A stretch of DNA of 64,000 bases from an uncultured Massilia sp. (lineage in GTDB: Bacteria > Pseudomonadota > Gammaproteobacteria > Burkholderiales > Burkholderiaceae_D): positions 18,209-82,208 of the forward strand of contig CAJYXO010000083.1 in assembly GCA_913778765.1 (NCBI GenBank). Reading direction: 5' to 3'. Each line of letters begins with the position of its first letter. The stretch's first letter is position 1. Below the pieces are notes generated by a model, which was given only the letters and a program-made list of their open reading frames with translations, was not told where the DNA came from and did no database searches. The position numbers and the translations under genes were made by a program. Below, one piece after another: positions 17,955 to 25,684 of the stretch.

Positions 17955-18230
17955 ATGAATAAACGTCAAGCACTGGTTGCCGCCGCGCTCGCGAGCGTCT
18001 GCGCAGCAAATGCTTCCGCCACCGGCCAGATGGACATGCAGGCCAAGGGCGAACAGGAAAAATGCTATGGCGTGGCCAAGGCCGGCCAGAACGATTGCGG
18101 TACCGCCACCCACGGCTGCGCCGGCCAGGCGGCGGCCGACAACGATCCGGCCGAATGGCGCTCGGTGCCGAAGGGCAGCTGCGAGAAGTCCGGCGGCAAG
18201 CTGAATCCGCCGCAGCCGAAGAAAAAATAA
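17955..18230 (+). CDS. bufA: Bufferin-type precursor peptide (DUF2282, BufA1-like)
   Basis: The 91-residue DUF2282 protein has a signal peptide (to about residue 22) and a core with four cysteines at 37, 48, 55 and 76 (EKCYGV, NDCGT, HGCAG, GSCEK), the arrangement of BufA1 bufferins. In characterised systems a DUF692 enzyme, with a DUF2063 partner, modifies core cysteines to a copper-binding heterocycle before export to the periplasm, protecting against copper. The start at 17955 has GGAGA upstream; a longer frame would bury the signal peptide. A TACAAT hexamer at 17860-17865 may be a -10 element. The modifying-enzyme gene follows four bases later. Confidence 0.9.
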   Translation: MNKRQALVAAALASVCAANASATGQMDMQAKGEQEKCYGVAKAGQNDCGTATHGCAGQAAADNDPAEWRSVPKGSCEKSGGKLNPPQPKKK

Positions 18231-18234
18231 GCCG

Positions 18235-19926
18235 GTGACCGCGCAGCAGGTAGCAGGCGTCGGCATCGGCCTGCGCGTCCCGCACTACCGCCAGCTGCTG
18301 GAAGCCGGTCCGCCGGCCGGCCGGGCGCAGGCGGATTTCCTCGAAGTCCATACCGAAAACTACCTGGCCCGCTCGGGCTGGGACTGGCACGTGCTGCAAA
18401 CACTGCGGCGCGACTATCCGCTCAGCCTGCACGGCGTCGGCCTCGGGCTGGGCTCGGTCCACGGATTTTCCGAAGATCATCTCGAGCGCGTGCGGCTGCT
18501 GGCCGAGGCGATCGAGCCGGCCCTCGTCTCCGAACACCTGAGCTGGGGCGCGCTGCGCGACCGCCAATTGAACGACCTGCTGCCGCTGCGCCTGGATGCG
18601 GCGGCGCTCGGCCTGGTCAGCGAACGGGTCGAGCGCGTGCAGGCGGTGCTGAAGCGCCGCATCCTGGTCGAAAACGTCTCCACCTACCTGCGCTTTGCCG
18701 GCGACGCCATGAGCGAAGCCGAGTTCCTGGCCGCACTGGCGCGCCGTACCGGCTGCGGCATCCTGCTCGACGTGAATAACCTGTACGTCAACCAGTGCAA
18801 CCACGGCGAGGATGCGCTCGCGGCGCTGGATGCGCTGGCCGGGCTGGCGCCGGGCACGATCGGCGAACTGCACCTGGGCGGCCACCTCGTCACCGACCTG
18901 GCCGTGATCGACCACCACGGCGACCGTGTCGCGCCGCCGGTCTGGGCGCTGTACCGCGCGGCCCTGCAGCGCTTTGGCGGCGTGCCGGCGCTGGTGGAGT
19001 GGGACACCGACGTGCCGCCGCTGGCCGTGCTGCTCGAAGAGGCGGCCGAGGCCAGGCGCATCGCCGCGGAGGCGGCTGCCGGCGTTGCAGTTCCTGCTGT
19101 GATCCCGGCGTCCGCTGCGCCGGTGCGGCCATTCGCCGACGCCGAAGCCGGCGCCGACATCGAGCTCGGCAATGGTCAGCAGGCCTTCGGCGCGGCCCTG
19201 GCCGACCCGGCCTTGCTGCCCGGCGTGGCGGCGCAGCTCAAGGGCGATCCGGCGCGCCTCGGGATTTACCGCGGCAACCTGGCGAGCGCCTGGCGCCGTG
19301 CGCTGGCGTCGAGCTATCCGGTGCTGCGCCAGGTGCTGGGCGACATGGATTTCGACGCCCTGGCGCGCGCCTACGGACGCGTCCATCCGGCCCGGGATCC
19401 GGACCTGAACCGCTTCGGCGCCGGGATGGCGTCCTTTCTCGGCGGCGCAGTGGATGGACAGCCCTGGCTGCCCGAGCTCGCCCGCCTGGAGTGGCTGCTG
19501 CACGAAGCCTGGTACGCGCCGGACGCCATCGACGGCAAGCCGCTGGAGGTGCTGGCGAGCCTGGATCCGCAGCAGTTCGAGGCCAGCCGCGCCATCCTGC
19601 ATCCTTCGCTGCGCCTGTTCGCATCGAACTGGGCGGTGGCGCCGTTCTGGCTGGCGCAGCAGGCGGAGGGCCCGGCCGTGCCGGACGCGATGGAGCGGCC
19701 GGGCTACGCCCTGGTCCTGCGCACGCGATGGCGGGCGACGCTGCGCGAGCTGGACGCGGCCGAACACGCGGCGCTGGCGCGGCTGGCGGCGGGAGAGCCA
19801 TTCGGGATGGCCTTCGATGCCGCCTTCGACGTCGACGAGGACGCGCCGATCGCGGCCTGGCTGGACGGCTGGCTGAAGGACGGGGTCGTGGCGGGGATCG
19901 TGCGGGAAACGTGGAAGGCGGCTTGA
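18235..19926 (+). CDS. Fused bufferin-modification enzyme: DUF692 (MNIO) plus DUF2063
   Basis: This 563-residue protein joins two proteins usually encoded separately. Residues about 1-285 are a DUF692/MNIO TIM barrel with the expected iron-ligand motifs [51 protein letters not shown] and VEWDTDVP. After an Ala-rich linker (about 290-318), residues 320-560 are a DUF2063 (BufC/HvfC-like) domain with [20 protein letters not shown] and [20 protein letters not shown]. The MNIO part oxidatively modifies precursor cysteines while DUF2063 helps present the peptide; fusion would fix a 1:1 ratio. It starts with GTG four bases after the DUF2282 gene, with no separate bufC. Confidence 0.92.
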   Translation: MTAQQVAGVGIGLRVPHYRQLLEAGPPAGRAQADFLEVHTENYLARSGWDWHVLQTLRRDYPLSLHGVGLGLGSVHGFSEDHLERVRLLAEAIEPALVSEHLSWGALRDRQLNDLLPLRLDAAALGLVSERVERVQAVLKRRILVENVSTYLRFAGDAMSEAEFLAALARRTGCGILLDVNNLYVNQCNHGEDALAALDALAGLAPGTIGELHLGGHLVTDLAVIDHHGDRVAPPVWALYRAALQRFGGVPALVEWDTDVPPLAVLLEEAAEARRIAAEAAAGVAVPAVIPASAAPVRPFADAEAGADIELGNGQQAFGAALADPALLPGVAAQLKGDPARLGIYRGNLASAWRRALASSYPVLRQVLGDMDFDALARAYGRVHPARDPDLNRFGAGMASFLGGAVDGQPWLPELARLEWLLHEAWYAPDAIDGKPLEVLASLDPQQFEASRAILHPSLRLFASNWAVAPFWLAQQAEGPAVPDAMERPGYALVLRTRWRATLRELDAAEHAALARLAAGEPFGMAFDAAFDVDEDAPIAAWLDGWLKDGVVAGIVRETWKAA

Positions 19927-19968
19927 AAGGCAGGCCGGGTGGGGAACCGGCCGCCCTGAAGGTGGTGC

Positions 19969-20259
19969 TCAGTGATAGCGGAAAGCGCGCAGGATGCGTT
20001 CTTCGCCGGTCTTGTCGTGGTGCAGTTCGCTCGCGGCCCGGGTGGCTTCGATCATTCGGGACAGCTGTTCCTCCTCGAAACGAGCCAGTTCGTCGTTGGC
20101 CGCATTCAACGCCATGGCCAGCTTGGCGCGCGCACTCTGATACACGAGACCGGTGTAGTGGTCGGTGTTCTTGAGCAATTCTTCCGCGTTTTCGATGACG
20201 AGACGCAAATCGCCTATCAGGCGCTGCTGCGTCATGGAGCTTGGGTCTGGGGTATCCAT
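19969..20259 (-). CDS. DUF883 (ElaB/YqjD-like) protein lacking the usual membrane anchor
   Basis: The 96-residue protein has the DUF883 N-terminal helix pattern (LIGDLRLVIENAEELLKNTD, then SARAKLAMAL). Family members are often ribosome-associated inner-membrane proteins with a C-terminal transmembrane helix; here the C-terminus (EERILRAFRYH) is hydrophilic, so no anchor is visible. AGGTGA lies upstream of the ATG at 20259; a GTG at 20268 is an alternative start. It converges on the bufferin enzyme gene. Confidence 0.75.
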   Translation of the reverse strand: MDTPDPSSMTQQRLIGDLRLVIENAEELLKNTDHYTGLVYQSARAKLAMALNAANDELARFEEEQLSRMIEATRAASELHHDKTGEERILRAFRYH

Positions 20260-20426
20260 TTTCCTCACCTTTTGCCGAAATACGTCTTCAATATAGAGAA
20301 GGGGGACTGCCCAAGTTTGTCAGCGCGCAAACGTCACCCCTACGGCCGGGGACGGCTAATCCGGCGCACCCAGCAGGCGCGTCCGGCGGGACGCACCTGT
20401 TCGATGGTGAGGTTCAGGGAACTTTT

Positions 20427-20639
20427 TTAGCGGACAGTGATCCGCACATCACCCACCTTCACCACCTGGCCGGCACGGATCTTGGCTGTCTTGCGTAGTT
20501 CCTTCTTGCCGTCGACCGACACCACGCCGCTGGCCACCATGTTCTTGCCGGCGCCACCGCTGTCGACGAAGCCGACGAGCTTGAGCAGCTGGTTGAGTTC
20601 GATGAACTCCGATGTCAGTTCAAAAGTTGTTGTTTCCAT
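20427..20639 (-). CDS. S4-domain RNA-binding protein (YbcJ/YaaA-like)
   Basis: The 70-residue protein is essentially one S4 RNA-binding domain: IELNQLLKLVGFVDSGGAGK, VVSVDGKKELRKTAKI, then VVKVGDVRITV. It resembles E. coli YbcJ. A role in RNA or ribosome binding is inferred from the fold. The start at 20639 is chosen because GAGG lies upstream and the domain starts there; an in-frame upstream start adds 22 unlikely residues. Same strand as fumC, 72 bases downstream of it. Confidence 0.85.
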   Translation of the reverse strand: METTTFELTSEFIELNQLLKLVGFVDSGGAGKNMVASGVVSVDGKKELRKTAKIRAGQVVKVGDVRITVR

Positions 20640-20711
20640 TCTATCCTCGGTTAAAAATCGGCGGCGTACCGTTGAGTTCGCTCCCCCGAACACGACGGTA
20701 ATCACGCCGCC

Positions 20712-22106
20712 TCAGCCCTGATCTGGCCGCGTCATCTCGATCGGCACGATCCACTGGTCGAACTGCTGCTCGTCGACGAAGCCGGAGTTCAGCGCGGCCT
20801 GGCGCAGGGTCAGGCCTTCGTGCTGGGCGGTCTTGGCGATCTGCGCGGCGCGATCATACCCGATATGCGGGGCCAGGGCGGTCACCAGCATCAGCGACTG
20901 CTCCATCAGCTCGCCGATGCGCTTGCGGTTCGGCTCGATGCCGGCGGCGCAATGCTCGTCGAAGGAGCGCATGCCGTCGGCCAGCAGGCGCGCGCTCTGC
21001 AGGAAGTCATGGGCGATCATCGGCTTGAACACGTTCAGCTCGAAGTTGCCCTGGGCGCCGCCCATGGTGATGGCGACGTCGTTGCCGAACACCTGGCAGC
21101 ACAGCATCGTCATCGCTTCGCACTGGGTCGGATTGACCTTGCCCGGCATGATCGAGCTGCCCGGTTCGTTTTCCGGAATGGTGATCTCGCCCAGGCCGGA
21201 GCGCGGGCCGGACGCCATCCAGCGTACATCGTTGGCGATCTTCATGAGGGCCGTCGCCAGGGTCTTGAAGGCGCCGTGCGCGGCGACCATGGCGTCGTGG
21301 CCGGCCAGCGCCATGAACTTGTTCGGCGCGGTCTTGAACTGCAGGCCGGTGCGCGAGGAAATCTCGGCGGCGATGCGGTTGGCGAATTCCGGATGCGCGT
21401 TCAGGCCGGTGCCGACCGCGGTGCCGCCGGCCGCCAGCAGCAGCAGGCCGGGCAGGGCGGCCTTGATCGCCTGCTCGGAAAACTCGAGCTGGGCCACGTA
21501 GCCGGAAAATTCCTGGCCGAGCGTGAGCGGAGTCGCGTCCTGCAGGTGGGTGCGGCCGATCTTGACGATGCCGGCAAAGTCGCGCGCCTTCACTGCCAGC
21601 GTGCCGCGCAGCCTGGCCAGCGCCGGCAGCAGGTCCCTGGCGACGGCGGTGGCGGCGGCGACGTGCATCGCGGTCGGGAACATGTCGTTCGAGGACTGCC
21701 CCATGTTGACGTGGTCGTTCGGGTGCAGCTGACGGGCCTCGCCGCGCTCGCCACCCATCAGTTCCGAGCCGCGGTTGGCCAGCACCTCGTTCATGTTCAT
21801 GTTGCTCTGGGTGCCCGAGCCGGTCTGCCAGACCGACAGCGGGAACTCGTCCGGATGCCGGCCTTCCAGCACTTCCTCGGCGGCCTTGATGATGGCATCG
21901 GCCTTGTCCGCCGGAAGCTTGCCGAGCGAGCGGTTGACGGCGGCGGCGGCGCGCTTGACCTGGGCCAGCGCGGCGACCAGCTCCGGCGCCATCTTCTCGG
22001 TCGAAATGTGGAAATGGTGCAGCGAGCGCTGGGTCTGTGCGCCCCACAATTGTCCACTTGGCACCTCGATCGGGCCGAAGCTGTCCTTTTCGATCCTGTT
22101 TTCCAT
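20712..22106 (-). CDS. fumC: Class II fumarate hydratase
   Basis: The 464-residue enzyme has all class II fumarase landmarks: [42 protein letters not shown] and the signature [13 protein letters not shown] containing the catalytic Ser loop. It interconverts fumarate and malate in the citric acid cycle as an oxygen-stable, iron-independent tetramer. Length equals the family norm. The S4 protein gene follows on the same strand and may be co-transcribed. Confidence 0.97.
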   Translation of the reverse strand: MENRIEKDSFGPIEVPSGQLWGAQTQRSLHHFHISTEKMAPELVAALAQVKRAAAAVNRSLGKLPADKADAIIKAAEEVLEGRHPDEFPLSVWQTGSGTQSNMNMNEVLANRGSELMGGERGEARQLHPNDHVNMGQSSNDMFPTAMHVAAATAVARDLLPALARLRGTLAVKARDFAGIVKIGRTHLQDATPLTLGQEFSGYVAQLEFSEQAIKAALPGLLLLAAGGTAVGTGLNAHPEFANRIAAEISSRTGLQFKTAPNKFMALAGHDAMVAAHGAFKTLATALMKIANDVRWMASGPRSGLGEITIPENEPGSSIMPGKVNPTQCEAMTMLCCQVFGNDVAITMGGAQGNFELNVFKPMIAHDFLQSARLLADGMRSFDEHCAAGIEPNRKRIGELMEQSLMLVTALAPHIGYDRAAQIAKTAQHEGLTLRQAALNSGFVDEQQFDQWIVPIEMTRPDQG

Positions 22107-22212
22107 AGACGCGTCCTGACTTTTTGTTGGTAGGGAAGGTTCACGAAGAGTGCTCTAAAGAGTGTACCGCAACGGCCGTTAATGACGCTGAGGCTACGAA
22201 TCTGTCATCCCT

Positions 22213-23313
22213 ATGCGCCGCTGCACCCCCCGTTTCCTGTCCACGCTTGCTCTCGTCACCGCATTCGGTGCGGCCCACGCCGCCGAACTGGGCGAGGCGC
22301 GCGTCTCGTCCCACATCGGGCAGCCGCTGGTGGCCGACATCGAACTGGCCCTGATCGACGATCCCGCCACCCCGGTGGCGGTGCGCCTGGCCAGCCCCGA
22401 GGTCTACAACGGCGCCGGCATCGCCATGCCACCGGTGCTGGCGAGCCTGAACATGTCGGTGATGAAGCGGGATGGCCGCCAGTTCCTGCACCTGACCTCG
22501 CTGCGCCCGGTCGAGGGCGAGCACCTGCACCTGTACCTGGAGCTGGTCGACAAGGGCCAGCGGACGGTGCGCCTGGCCACGCTGTGGCTGACGCCCGATC
22601 CGCATCCGGCGCCGGCTTCCGTGCCGGCGCCGGTGAGCGCGCCCCCGCCTGTCCCCGTGCGCGCCGCTGTACCTGCTGCCGCCATGGCGCAGGCGGCGGC
22701 CGCGCCGGCACACGCCGAACCAGTCCCGGTACGGTCACAGCCCAGGCCCGCGCCCGCCACGGTGCGCGCGGCCTCGGCGCCGGCTGCACCTTTGCCCCGG
22801 CCGTTGCCGGTCCATCGTCCGCAAGCCGCGGCCCCGGCCGCCTGCGCCCCGCAGGCCGAGCAGGCCAGCGTCTGCGCCGCACTGGACGGCAAGAATGCCG
22901 CGCTCAAGGCGCAAATCGGCCAGCTGGAATGGAAGGTGAAAGCCCTGCAGCAGACGCTGGGCGCGCCGGCCGCGGCGGAAGCGACGCAAGAGAAAGCCAG
23001 CGTCCCGGCCGGCCCCAAGCCCATCAGCGCGATCAAGCCGCTGGTGCCGCGCAAGCCCAGGGCGCCCGCGCCGGAACCCGACACAGGGCTGCCCTGGGGC
23101 TGGATCGGCAGCGGCGCGGCGCTGCTGCTGGCCGTGGGCGGCGCCTTGCTGCTGCTGCGCCGGCGCGCCCGCACGGTGCGCAAGGTCGACATCCCGGCCG
23201 CGCCGCACCTGATCGAACGCCTGCGCCGGCGTTTCGCGGCGCGCACCAGATCCCCGGCCCCGGCAGCTGCGCCGGAACACGCTGCGGAGGCGGTGGAACC
23301 CAGCTTCGACTAA
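22213..23313 (+). CDS. FimV-like protein
   Basis: The 366-residue protein has a signal peptide (STLALVTAFGAAHAA) and the conserved FimV N-terminal domain (about residues 20-135: LGEARVSSHIGQPLVADIEL, YLELVDKGQRTVRLATLWL). A Pro/Ala-rich region follows, then a short coiled coil (ALKAQIGQLEWKVKALQQTL), one membrane helix (about 296-316) and a basic tail. FimV proteins bind peptidoglycan and support type IV pili or polar organisation, but no LysM motif or C-terminal TPR is seen, so this is a short family member. It is divergent from fumC. Confidence 0.8.
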   Translation: MRRCTPRFLSTLALVTAFGAAHAAELGEARVSSHIGQPLVADIELALIDDPATPVAVRLASPEVYNGAGIAMPPVLASLNMSVMKRDGRQFLHLTSLRPVEGEHLHLYLELVDKGQRTVRLATLWLTPDPHPAPASVPAPVSAPPPVPVRAAVPAAAMAQAAAAPAHAEPVPVRSQPRPAPATVRAASAPAAPLPRPLPVHRPQAAAPAACAPQAEQASVCAALDGKNAALKAQIGQLEWKVKALQQTLGAPAAAEATQEKASVPAGPKPISAIKPLVPRKPRAPAPEPDTGLPWGWIGSGAALLLAVGGALLLLRRRARTVRKVDIPAAPHLIERLRRRFAARTRSPAPAAAPEHAAEAVEPSFD

Positions 23314-23336
23314 ATTACTTAGGCGCGCACGACTCG

Positions 23337-23366
23337 TCTACACAAGTCGAAAATTTGCGTTATACT
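23337..23366 (+). promoter_or_regulatory. Sigma-70-type promoter for the intergenic RNA
   Basis: TCTACA (23337-23342), an 18-base spacer and TATACT (23361-23366) form a plausible housekeeping promoter just after the fimV-like gene. Predicted transcription would start near 23373. No protein gene with a ribosome-binding site follows before the terminator at 23576-23608. Confidence 0.6.
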
Positions 23367-23372
23367 CATTCG

Positions 23373-23608
23373 CATGTGATCTTCTTGCTCACAAAACGGC
23401 TCAGGATCCGGCGCAGCCACCACCGATAGCGTGGCGCGGAAAGCGGATGGACGTTGATGAAACGCCTGATCCCGGAAGCGGTCCGCCGGCCTACAGTGGC
23501 AGCGGACGCCGGATGCAACCGGCAAGAGGCGACGCCAGGAGATACCTGGTGCTCGCACTCCCCCTATTCCAGAAACCCGCGCGGATGCATGTCCGGCGCG
23601 GGTTTTTT
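23373..23608 (+). ncRNA. Putative structured small RNA, about 236 nt
   Basis: The 377-base gap between the fimV-like gene and the HxlR gene holds a promoter, a stretch with several hairpins and a strong intrinsic terminator, but no convincing ORF. Visible stems include GCCAC/GTGGC around a 10-base loop (from about 23416), GTCCGC/GCGGAC (23481-23507) and CCAGG-AGATA-CCTGG (23535-23549). It could be a free-standing small RNA (6S RNA was considered but the match is not clear) or an attenuated leader of the HxlR gene, which starts 83 bases after the terminator. The family is unknown. Confidence 0.5.
23576..23608 (+). terminator. Rho-independent terminator of the putative small RNA
   Basis: The stem CCCGCGC/GCGCGGG is extended inward by GGA/TCC with one bulged G and a TGCATG loop, and is followed directly by six T. 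This is a canonical intrinsic terminator on the plus strand. Confidence 0.85.
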
Positions 23609-23690
23609 CTTGCCCGCGCACGCCTGCGCGCAACGCGACGGCCGGGGTCGCCGGGATGGCTTACGATGTCATCATTGGCAAGGAGGGACC

Positions 23691-24083
23691 ATGAACGACA
23701 CGCCCCCGGGCCACGCGCTGCGTGGCGACCTGTTTTCCGAAAGCTGTCCTTCGCGCGAGGTGCTCAAGCACGTGACGAGCCGCTGGGGCGTCCTGCTGCT
23801 GGTGGCGCTCGGCGATGGCGCCCAGCGCTTCGGCGAGCTGCGACGCAAGGTCGGCGGCATCAGCGAGAAGATGCTGGCCCAGACCCTGGTCTGGCTCGAG
23901 CAGGACGGTTTCGTACTGCGGATCGCCCATCCGGTGGCGCCGCCGCGGGTCGAATACCGGTTGACGCCGCTGGGGGAAGAGGTCAGCCGCAGGCTGAAGG
24001 ACCTCGCCCTCTGGATCGAAGAGAACCTGGGCGCGATGCTGGCCGCACGCCGCCCGCCATCGCACGCCCTGCAGGGCTCATAG
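23691..24083 (+). CDS. HxlR family transcriptional regulator
   Basis: The 130-residue winged-helix protein has the HxlR signature: a cysteine near the N-terminus (SESCPSREVLKHVTSRWGVL), then RFGELRRKVGGISEKMLAQT (recognition region) and VEYRLTPLGEEV (wing). HxlR proteins often sense electrophiles or oxidants through that cysteine, usually controlling an adjacent gene. AAGGAGGGACC precedes the ATG. The 3' end overlaps the convergent GntR gene by six bases. No obvious target enzyme is divergent from it. Confidence 0.9.
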   Translation: MNDTPPGHALRGDLFSESCPSREVLKHVTSRWGVLLLVALGDGAQRFGELRRKVGGISEKMLAQTLVWLEQDGFVLRIAHPVAPPRVEYRLTPLGEEVSRRLKDLALWIEENLGAMLAARRPPSHALQGS

Positions 24084-24713
24084 CGTCCGCTTGCGCATCC
24101 GTTCGCCGCTGTTGGATAAATGCGTGCGCATCGCCGCGCGCGCCGCATCGGCGTCCTGGCGCGCGATGGCGTCGACGATGTCCTCGTGCTCGCGGTGCAT
24201 GCGCTCGAAGCTGCCATGCGGGCGTTCGCGCGCACTCAGGAGCCTGCCGAGCTGGCCCTGCAGGTCGACGAAGTAGCGGTTCGCGCTGGATTCGGCGAGG
24301 ATGCGGTGGAAGCGCACGTCGGCCTCCACCGTCGATGCGCCGGCCTGCTGCGCGCGCAGCATGTCGTCCAGCGCTTCGCGCAGCGCCGCCAGCTGGGTCT
24401 CGCTGCGGCGTGCGGCTGCGAGTCCCGCCGCTTCGGTCTCCATGCCCATGCGCAGTTCGAGGATCGCCATGCTCGATGCCGGCAGCGGCGGCGCTTCGAG
24501 GACGAAGGTGCCGATGCCATGACGGGTCTCGACCAGCCCGGCCGCCTGCAGGTGCGAGATCGCCTCGCGCACCACCGAGCGGCTGACCCCATGTTCGATC
24601 ATGATCGCGGATTCGGTCGGCAGGCGGTCGCCGGGCTTCAGCTCGGCGCGGCGGATGCGCGCTTCGATGCCCTCGACCACGCCGTGCGCCAGGCTGCGGC
24701 GGCCGTTGTTCAT
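24078..24713 (-). CDS. FadR-subfamily GntR transcriptional regulator
   Basis: The 211-residue protein has an N-terminal winged helix (RAELKPGDRLPTESAIMIEH, SRSVVREAISHLQAAGLVET, GIGTFV) and an all-helical FCD ligand-binding domain with the metal-binding pattern of a family whose ligands are often sugar acids (RFHRILAESSANRYF, HREHEDIVDAI). It is last in the lyase operon, starting seven bases after the upstream stop without a Shine-Dalgarno sequence, which suggests coupled translation. A uronate or aldarate effector would fit the locus, but this is inference. Confidence 0.93.
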   Translation of the reverse strand: MNNGRRSLAHGVVEGIEARIRRAELKPGDRLPTESAIMIEHGVSRSVVREAISHLQAAGLVETRHGIGTFVLEAPPLPASSMAILELRMGMETEAAGLAAARRSETQLAALREALDDMLRAQQAGASTVEADVRFHRILAESSANRYFVDLQGQLGRLLSARERPHGSFERMHREHEDIVDAIARQDADAARAAMRTHLSNSGERMRKRTL

Positions 24714-24720
24714 GTCGCGC

Positions 24721-25677
24721 TCATTTCGCCACGTGCTCCAGCGGGTTGGCGATGGCGATGTCGCCGCCCACCCGCGGCTCCCACAGCGCGCCTGCCGCGA
24801 TGGGCGACGCTGGTGCCCCTGTATGGCGGTCGTAGACGATCTTCCAGCCCGGCGTGCGTCCGATCCGTTCCTGGGCGATGCCGGCGGCCTTTTCGATGGC
24901 CGCCGGGTCGGCGACGCCCTGCAGGGTAAAGCGCACCAGGCGGTCGAGCTGCGCCGACTGCACATCGAGGATCGAGGCCAGCATCACCAGCGGCTGGGCC
25001 GCGAAGGAATGGTAATGCAGGGCCTTGGCGGCGCGCGCCATCTCCAGCGGCAGCGAGCCGTCCGGCGCCACCTGCGACATCGCATGGTCGAACACCTTGC
25101 GGCCCCAGGCCAGCAGGCGCGCGTCGCCGGTGACGGCGCCGGTCGCGGCCACCGCCAGGCCTTCCCAGTAATAATGGTTGTTGCGCACGCCCTTGTAGGC
25201 GTCCGCGTGGACCAGGGTCGCGTCGGCGACGGTCTTCAGCCAGGCGTCGATGGCCTGGCGGTCCGCTTCGCCGGCGGCGGGGCGCAGTCTGGCGTAGCCG
25301 AGGGCCAGGCCGCCGAGCGCCCATTTGCGCGTGTAGTAGGACTGGCTGGTCGTCATCGTGCCCATCAGCGCGTTCTGGCGCGCCCACGCGGACAGCCACT
25401 GCAGGCCGCATTGCGCTTCGTCGCGTTTGTGGGGCGTGGCCTGGTAGGCGCTGGCGCGGCGCGCCACCGCTTCCAGGAATTCGTCCACCGGCTTGGTCGC
25501 GGCGACGTTGCGCGCCTTGCGCACCGGGTCGATGACCGAGTGGTTCTTGTCGCTGTAGTAGCTGTTGGCGTCGATGTCGTGGACTGCCGGCGGCGGCGAC
25601 TCGCAGGCGCGGGCCGCGCCGAGATGCAGCAGGAGCGCCGCCAGCAGCGTGGTGCGGAGCGTGTTGGGCATGGCCAT
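24721..25677 (-). CDS. Secreted alginate-lyase-superfamily protein (PL5-like)
   Basis: The 318-residue protein has a signal peptide (TLLAALLLHLGAARA) and an alpha-helical toroid domain of the alginate_lyase type (PF05426): KARNVAATKPVDEFLEAV, TMTTSQSYYTRKWALGGLAL, NNHYYWEGLAVAATGAVTGD and LPLEMARAAKALHYHSFAAQ. The NNH, W and Y/H residues are where PL5-type enzymes place catalytic Asn/His/Tyr. Lyases of this fold cleave uronic-acid glycans by beta-elimination. Whether the substrate is alginate is doubtful, because the other locus enzymes point to glucuronic acid. It begins eight bases after the 632-residue lyase-like gene. Confidence 0.82.
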   Translation of the reverse strand: MAMPNTLRTTLLAALLLHLGAARACESPPPAVHDIDANSYYSDKNHSVIDPVRKARNVAATKPVDEFLEAVARRASAYQATPHKRDEAQCGLQWLSAWARQNALMGTMTTSQSYYTRKWALGGLALGYARLRPAAGEADRQAIDAWLKTVADATLVHADAYKGVRNNHYYWEGLAVAATGAVTGDARLLAWGRKVFDHAMSQVAPDGSLPLEMARAAKALHYHSFAAQPLVMLASILDVQSAQLDRLVRFTLQGVADPAAIEKAAGIAQERIGRTPGWKIVYDRHTGAPASPIAAGALWEPRVGGDIAIANPLEHVAK

Positions 25678-25684
25678 CCTTCCT

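Noticed and set aside
23373..23608. Riboswitch (c-di-GMP, cobalamin or SAM class) for the intergenic RNA
   Set aside because: No class-defining core motif could be recognised and the transcript ends before any gene.
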